A stretch of DNA of 64,000 bases from Litoditis marina (Eukaryota; Nematoda; Chromadorea; Rhabditida; Rhabditidae): NCBI GenBank assembly GCA_964036275.1, contig OZ038435.1, positions 18,351,632-18,415,631 on the forward strand. The letters are read 5' to 3'. The position numbers and the translations under genes were made by a program. Positions within the stretch are counted from its first letter, which is position 1. Every line of letters begins with the position of its first letter. The notes beneath the pieces are model-generated. The model saw nothing but the letters and a program-made list of their open reading frames with translations, was not told where the DNA came from and made no database searches. Shown here piece by piece: positions 60,501 through 64,000 of the stretch.

Positions 60501-62899
60501 CAGTACGTCTTCTCAATTCTCTGATTCACCTGGAGTTAATTGTTAAAAACATACACCGCCAAGGCTTCCCATAAAGGGGGGAGTCGCGAACAATTCTTGT
60601 GAAAAGTAGGGGTTGCTAACTGTCAACTAACGATTTTCATACAAATTCAGCTATAATCGTACGGAAATCAGTTGAATATCGCCGTTTTGGGGGGTCGCGA
60701 CACGAGAAAACACGGAGGGGTCGCGAGAATTTTGGAGGTTTAAGAGGCCCTTGGCGGTGTATGGTTAAAAAAAAGGAAAATAAAAAAGTTGCCAGAATTT
60801 TTTGCATTCCGGATTTCGCAGACTATTCAGATAGCCTTACGGAAGTATGATTATTAATACAATATAACATTTCCTCAATCCAGAGCCGACGACGAGGATG
60901 TGACGATGATCGAGCGTCAGATCACGGAGGAACAGGAATTCATCACGGTGGCCGGAAAGACGAAGAAGAAGCCATTCTCACACGCACAGAACACGCGCAC
61001 CGGGTACGCTTACACATTGCTATTCTACGAGTTTGTACGTTGATCATCATTCTCAGTCGAGTTTTCGAATTATGACAGAAATGCATAGGTAAAAAAGTGC
61101 CATCCTGAGATGGTACTACCTTCACTTTTTGACAAGAGTTAGCAAATGACCTCCTTCACTTTCGCTGCGCAATGGGGAGAGGGTGCAGCATCCATTGGCT
61201 GGTCTCAGACCATACACCGCCAAGAGTCTCTTATTCCTTCAAAATTTTTGCGAACCCTCCGTGTTTTGTCGTGTCGCGACCGCCTCAAAACGGTGACATT
61301 CAACGATTTTCCGTAAGATTATAGCTGATTTTGTATGAAATTCGTTAGTTAACAGCTCGCTACCCCTACTCTTTACAAGGATTCGTTCGCGACTCCCCCC
61401 TTTATAAGGGGCCTTGGCGGTGTATGTCTCAGACCTCCCCCTCACTTTTGCAACAAGATCCATCTGATCCCCTTCACTTTTGAAAAGCCCGGTTGGACCC
61501 CTTTTTACCTATGCAGAAATGAGACGGGATCAAACTACAAACACGGACCGGTTCAGACGGAAACGTATTCATCTGCCTTTCCCCGAGCGAAGCCATAGAG
61601 GCCGTGTGCAAGCGTAACCCACTGAACGCTTCGCGACCTGTCTTTTCCGAATTACGTTAAGACACTGATCTTTGATCTCGTGAGGCATGAATAGTGTGTA
61701 GCGAAAGAGAGTATGGGGTGAGAGCTCCCAATATTTCCCTACGTACAATTCCAGTATGGTTCTAAAAAACGAAAGTTCATGAATTTATGGTTGTTGCCAG
61801 TAAAAAGGGTTGAGCGATTCATAAAACATCGATTATACTGTTTCATTACTGTGGTTTCAGATCCGCCGGCAAGATGCTGGACCGTCGCCAGCACCTGTAC
61901 GAGGGCGCCTCATCCGATGGCACCACGCCGCGACGCAGTTCTATGGAGGGCGGAATGGGAATGACGTCATCTGTTGGATCGGCCACCAAGGCGCCCCCGT
62001 TGTCTGCTGGAATTCGCCGTCCCCCTACCACCTCACTCGCCGATTTCATTGACGACCGAAAGGTGCGTATCGATTGATTCGGTAGATTTCATTTGTGCAT
62101 CAGTTCTATTCATAGGATTACACAATCACATTATCAGCCGTAGATGATCTGTTCGTAGATGTTCATGTTCGGTCATAAGATTTCAAGCATAGTAAAATAG
62201 TTAAATGCCAGTGCACCTAAAATGAACGTGTGTAACCTTGAAACGGGCATAATACCCCTGCAAAAGTGACTATTTCTCTCTTCTATGACGTTTCAAACAG
62301 TTTCGCTTCTCAAAATGAGCTTGAGTTCCAGAAAATAGCCGAAAATGAGCATATGTCAACGCTTTTTTGACGGGGTATTTTACCTATGATTTCAAGTTTC
62401 TTTTGAATTCATGGCTGTTTCTCTAGTGTAGTGATGTAATTGTAGCTGTGGGACTACATTGAGAGTGACTTCGCTGTTCTGTGTGTTGAACCTTCGGTTA
62501 TTTTCATTGTTCCCCTTTCAGACCGAGGTTCGCAAGCATTCGGGCGGGAAACAGTCTACCAATTCCCACGGAAAGTCGCTCAGACAGGAGGTGGGTTGTA
62601 GTTTATAGTTGGTAGTTGGTGGTACTGAAAACAGCATTTTGAAACTAACTCTGCACAAATTGTGTATGTAAGCGTAAACGTTTGGATTGCAACTTCATTC
62701 GAAGGCTGTAGTAAATCGGCGATGTTTTTTACCGAATATTTTGGCGCATGTGAGACTCGCTGTTTTACGTTTGGGTGTTTGAAAATGTTGGTTTTGATAG
62801 GTTATGTTTTTATTCTCTCGACTTAAATGTTTCCCGTTTCAGCGTGTTCAATCGACTGCCGACTCGGAACTCGCGTATCACGATGCACAGAGTGATGAG
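40821..62899 (+). CDS. Unrecognised Lys/Ser-rich protein with one hydrophobic segment (3' end outside window)
   Basis: Twenty-two exons join in phase without a stop (712 codons so far): 40821-40868, 41232-41336, 42013-42145, 43082-43196, 43567-43605, 43865-43929, 44225-44403, 44861-44921, 45200-45321, 49220-49282, 50768-50805, 52332-52440, 54109-54156, 54415-54493, 57231-57295, 57759-57922, 59445-59628, 60271-60341, 60884-61003, 61861-62062, 62522-62590, 62843-62899. It starts MPSWKKGKK after an acceptor at 40751. The N-terminal half is polar and Pro/Ser/Gly-rich. Exon 12 gives a hydrophobic hairpin-like segment (residues ~324-358, FRLVHWLLHCVCSKLRLMLI). After it come a run of seven Lys (~381-387), two HVKVT repeats and acidic patches (EEEFLSADEGV; ADDEDVTMIERQITEEQEFI). 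I do not know the family. A membrane-anchored cytoplasmic scaffold is a guess. Exons 11 and 12 are least certain; dropping both keeps the frame, so they may be a cassette. Confidence 0.8.
41482..41657. repeat. Foldback element with 18-bp perfect ends
   Basis: CAGGTACAAGAACGGGAC at the left and its exact reverse complement at the right, with inner TCCCGG/ACGGTACCAAGAA arms mirrored at 41618-41640. 176 bp, in intron 2 of the long plus-strand gene. Confidence 0.75.
42742..42911 (-). mobile_element. hAT-type MITE, family A (CATACACCAG), copy 1
   Basis: Termini CATACACCAG/CTGGTGTATG with an 8-bp target-site duplication GCGAGAAG on both sides. Internal CGGACTACTTTT and CGTGTTCACATC as in the other five copies. 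Orientation is opposite to the copy at 52752. Confidence 0.85.
47941..48163. mobile_element. hAT-type element, family C (CAGGGRTGACCA), copy 1
   Basis: Termini CAGGGGTGACCA / TGGTCACCCCTG, 8-bp duplication GTCTCATG at 47933-47940 and 48164-48171. About 223 bp, no coding capacity, runs of C at 47986 and 48112. Confidence 0.85.
48785..48942 (+). mobile_element. hAT-type MITE, family A, copy 2
   Basis: CAAACACCAG start, CTGGTGTATG end, 8-bp duplication GTTGTCGT on both sides. Confidence 0.85.
49283..52331. other. Introns 10 and 11 of the plus-strand gene
   Basis: Apart from the 38-nt exon at 50768-50805 these 3 kb hold no supported exon. The GC-rich patch 50800-50890 downstream of that exon continues open in another frame. 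Overlapping frames at 52013-52302 are open in all three phases; I cannot choose one. Confidence 0.4.
52752..52921 (+). mobile_element. hAT-type MITE, family A, copy 3
   Basis: CATACACCAG...CTGGTGTATG, 8-bp duplication GAGGAAGT at 52744-52751 and 52922-52929. Confidence 0.88.
53836..54080. mobile_element. hAT-type element, family C, copy 2
   Basis: Termini CAGGGATGACCA / TGGTCATCCCTG, 8-bp duplication CTCTAAGG on both sides. It ends 28 bp before exon 13 of the host gene. Confidence 0.85.
54501..54590. repeat. (TC)n microsatellite followed by poly-C
   Basis: TCTCTCTC with CGCTCTCGCTCTC variants, then about 20 C. It begins directly after exon 14, in the intron. Confidence 0.9.
55085..55330. 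other. GC-rich island in intron 14 with E-boxes
   Basis: Locally GC-rich and rich in GTCTC/TGTCTC words, with a GACACGTGTC palindrome at about 55136-55145 and a second CACGTG at 55150. It stands out from the AT-rich intron. An intronic promoter or enhancer is possible; nothing proves it. Confidence 0.3.
57551..57718 (-). mobile_element. hAT-type MITE, family A, copy 4
   Basis: CATACACCAG at the left, CTGGTGTTTG at the right, 8-bp duplication TTTGTTTC. It lies 40 bp before exon 16. Confidence 0.85.
58128..58211 (+). repeat. 84-bp direct repeat, unit 1
   Basis: Starts TGGCGGTGTATGTATCG and ends GTGACAATGTG. Identical over all 84 bases to 58373-58456. Confidence 0.9.
58211..58372 (+). mobile_element. 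hAT-type MITE, family A, copy 5 (left end damaged)
   Basis: Enters the family sequence at about AAGTCTGACTAAGCGAC, without the CATACACCAG terminus, and ends with an intact CTGGTGTATG. It sits exactly between the two 84-bp repeats. Confidence 0.8.
58373..58456 (+). repeat. 84-bp direct repeat, unit 2
   Basis: Perfect copy of 58128-58211, starting right after the right end of the MITE. Confidence 0.9.
58482..59258. mobile_element. PIF/Harbinger-like element with GC-rich inverted ends
   Basis: Terminal inverted repeats AGGCCCAAACATACTACGGG and its complement, flanked by TTA on both sides (58479-58481, 59259-59261). The outer 170-250 bp of each end is packed with GCGGGCGGC, CTGCGGGCGTCTGCG and complements. 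The middle (about 58740-59085) is AT-rich. 777 bp, no transposase frame, so non-autonomous. Confidence 0.8.
60550..60763 (-). mobile_element. hAT-type MITE, family B (CATACACCGCCAAGG), copy 1
   Basis: CATACACCGCC at the left and GGCGGTGTATG at the right, 8-bp duplication GTTAAAAA. The internal GTCGCGACAC and AAACACGGAGG-type sequence is shared with the copies at 61211 and 63045. Confidence 0.85.
61211..61426 (+). mobile_element. hAT-type MITE, family B, copy 2
   Basis: CATACACCGCCAAG...CCTTGGCGGTGTATG, 8-bp duplication TCTCAGAC. Orientation is opposite to copy 1. Confidence 0.85.
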
Positions 62900-63044
62900 G
62901 TATTAGAATGCATATCTCTTTCTTTCTCTTCTCTTCTCTCTGTCTTTTTTTCTATCCTTTCAATCTTTTCTCACTTCATCTAGCATTCTCTCGCAACTCG
63001 ACATGTCTCAGCCACATACAACATTCAGATTCAATACTGACGAT

Positions 63045-63258
63045 CATACCCCGCCAAGGGAAAGTTCGCCATAACCCCTTCGTTTTTGAGTCGCGACCCT
63101 TCCAAAATAGTTTAAAACGGCGAATTTCATCAATTTTCGGTTTGAATTCATCATTTTTGTATGAAACTAGGTGATTTTCAACTCGCGACCCCGACTCTTC
63201 GTCAAAATTAGTTCGCAACATCGCAACCCCACCTCATAAGAGGCCTTGGCGGTGTATG
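63045..63258 (+). mobile_element. hAT-type MITE, family B, copy 3
   Basis: CATACCCCGCCAAGG...CCTTGGCGGTGTATG. The flanks CTGACGAT and CTGACGGT agree at 7 of 8 positions. Confidence 0.8.
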
Positions 63259-63564
63259 CTGACGGTGCTGGCTGGCCTATGGACATTCGTATTTCATAGA
63301 GCTAAAACACTGCATGAATCCCTTAAACAATTTACCTAACTCTCTATGGTTTAATTCGATAGTTGCGTGCTACTCGGCTAATTGTCCAACTGAACTTTGA
63401 CCCATTGGCATTACTGCTCGGCCTATCTTTCGGCGACCCCTGCCCCTTATCGGATGGGGGGTTATGATACATATGAGTAGATTAGTGTCGGCCGCCGATT
63501 ACCAAACCATTCACTTTTTCGCTTCGAGATACCACGACCCCCTATTACACAGTAAGATTGGACT

Positions 63565-63734
63565 CATACACCAGTAAGGTCTAACTAAGCTACGAAAAGT
63601 AATCCGTTGTCAGATGTAAACACGTGAAAATTCAGGATTTTCCATCATAAGTATCAAAATTTTCATCTTTTCGGCTGCAAAGTAGTCCGTTTTGCGAGTT
63701 TTTCTGACTGGTAGGACAACCTGGCTGGTATATG
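63565..63734 (+). mobile_element. hAT-type MITE, family A, copy 6
   Basis: CATACACCAG...CTGGTATATG, 8-bp duplication ATTGGACT on both sides. Confidence 0.85.
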
Positions 63735-64000
63735 ATTGGACTGTTCTCCAGAAAGAACAACGTTTTTCGACCAGAGATTAGCTTTATGGTTGTTGGGCTA
63801 AGGTTACTTGAGCAGAAATACTACTCAAACCCATCAACACTCGCTCATGCTAGTGGTCAAAAGTTCTTTTCCTACCACCTTTCAACCGACTTTGAGGACT
63901 TGTAATTTATGGTTTATAAAAAGATCAGCCAAATTCTGTTATTTTTTCTAGGTGCGATCAGATTATTTTTTCTCTTGGCGGGATCCTAGTATCCTAGTTT

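Noticed and set aside
1..64000. CRISPR arrays, rRNA genes, bacterial operons
   Set aside because: No regular spacer-repeat array, rRNA-like block or polycistronic prokaryotic layout was seen; splice signals show a eukaryotic sequence.

Overview
The window looks like a nematode chromosome, most likely Caenorhabditis-like. Introns end in the nematode consensus TTTTCAG or TTTCCAG, donors are GTAAGT/GTGAGT, intergenic DNA is AT-rich, there is a Patched-related (PTR) protein of the type expanded in nematodes, and short inverted-repeat transposons are dense. No bacterial-style operon, rRNA or CRISPR array was seen. All gene models were spliced by eye with reading phase checked at every junction.

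Layout. 1-5.8 kb is repeat-rich and gene-poor (tRNA-like SINEs, a GA tract, a GTAACC palindrome, a block of G6 tracts). 5.9-15 kb holds a small family of genes derived from an RTE-type non-LTR retrotransposon. One copy is apparently intact and spliced (957 aa) but has lost the residues expected at its endonuclease and reverse-transcriptase active sites. A frameshifted copy lies on the minus strand, a tail fragment lies head-to-head against it, and a duplicated pair of 3' exons follows. 16.2-17.5 kb is a 5'-truncated CR1/T1-like retrotransposon on the minus strand that still has its FADD motif. 18.6-20.4 kb holds exons with an EGF-like domain and a membrane anchor, not fully resolved into one model.

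20.7-31.6 kb is a complete 20-exon minus-strand gene for an 804-aa PTR / sterol-sensing-domain membrane protein. It converges on the EGF/TM exons. 31.6-40.7 kb has no supported protein gene. It carries inverted repeats, a 91-nt imperfect hairpin, a 600-bp polypurine tract and a 287-bp palindrome built from GCAACC.

40.8-62.9 kb and beyond the right edge is one plus-strand gene: 22 phase-consistent exons, 712 codons and no stop yet. The protein is Lys/Ser-rich and low in recognisable domains, with one 35-residue hydrophobic segment; I do not recognise the family. Its long introns are loaded with transposons: three hAT-type MITE families with visible 8-bp target-site duplications, one Harbinger-like element with a TTA duplication, and an 84-bp perfect direct repeat around one MITE.

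The strongest candidate for something new is the retrotransposon-derived gene family at 5.9-15 kb. Second are the two GNAACC-type palindromes and the unrecognised 712+ codon gene.
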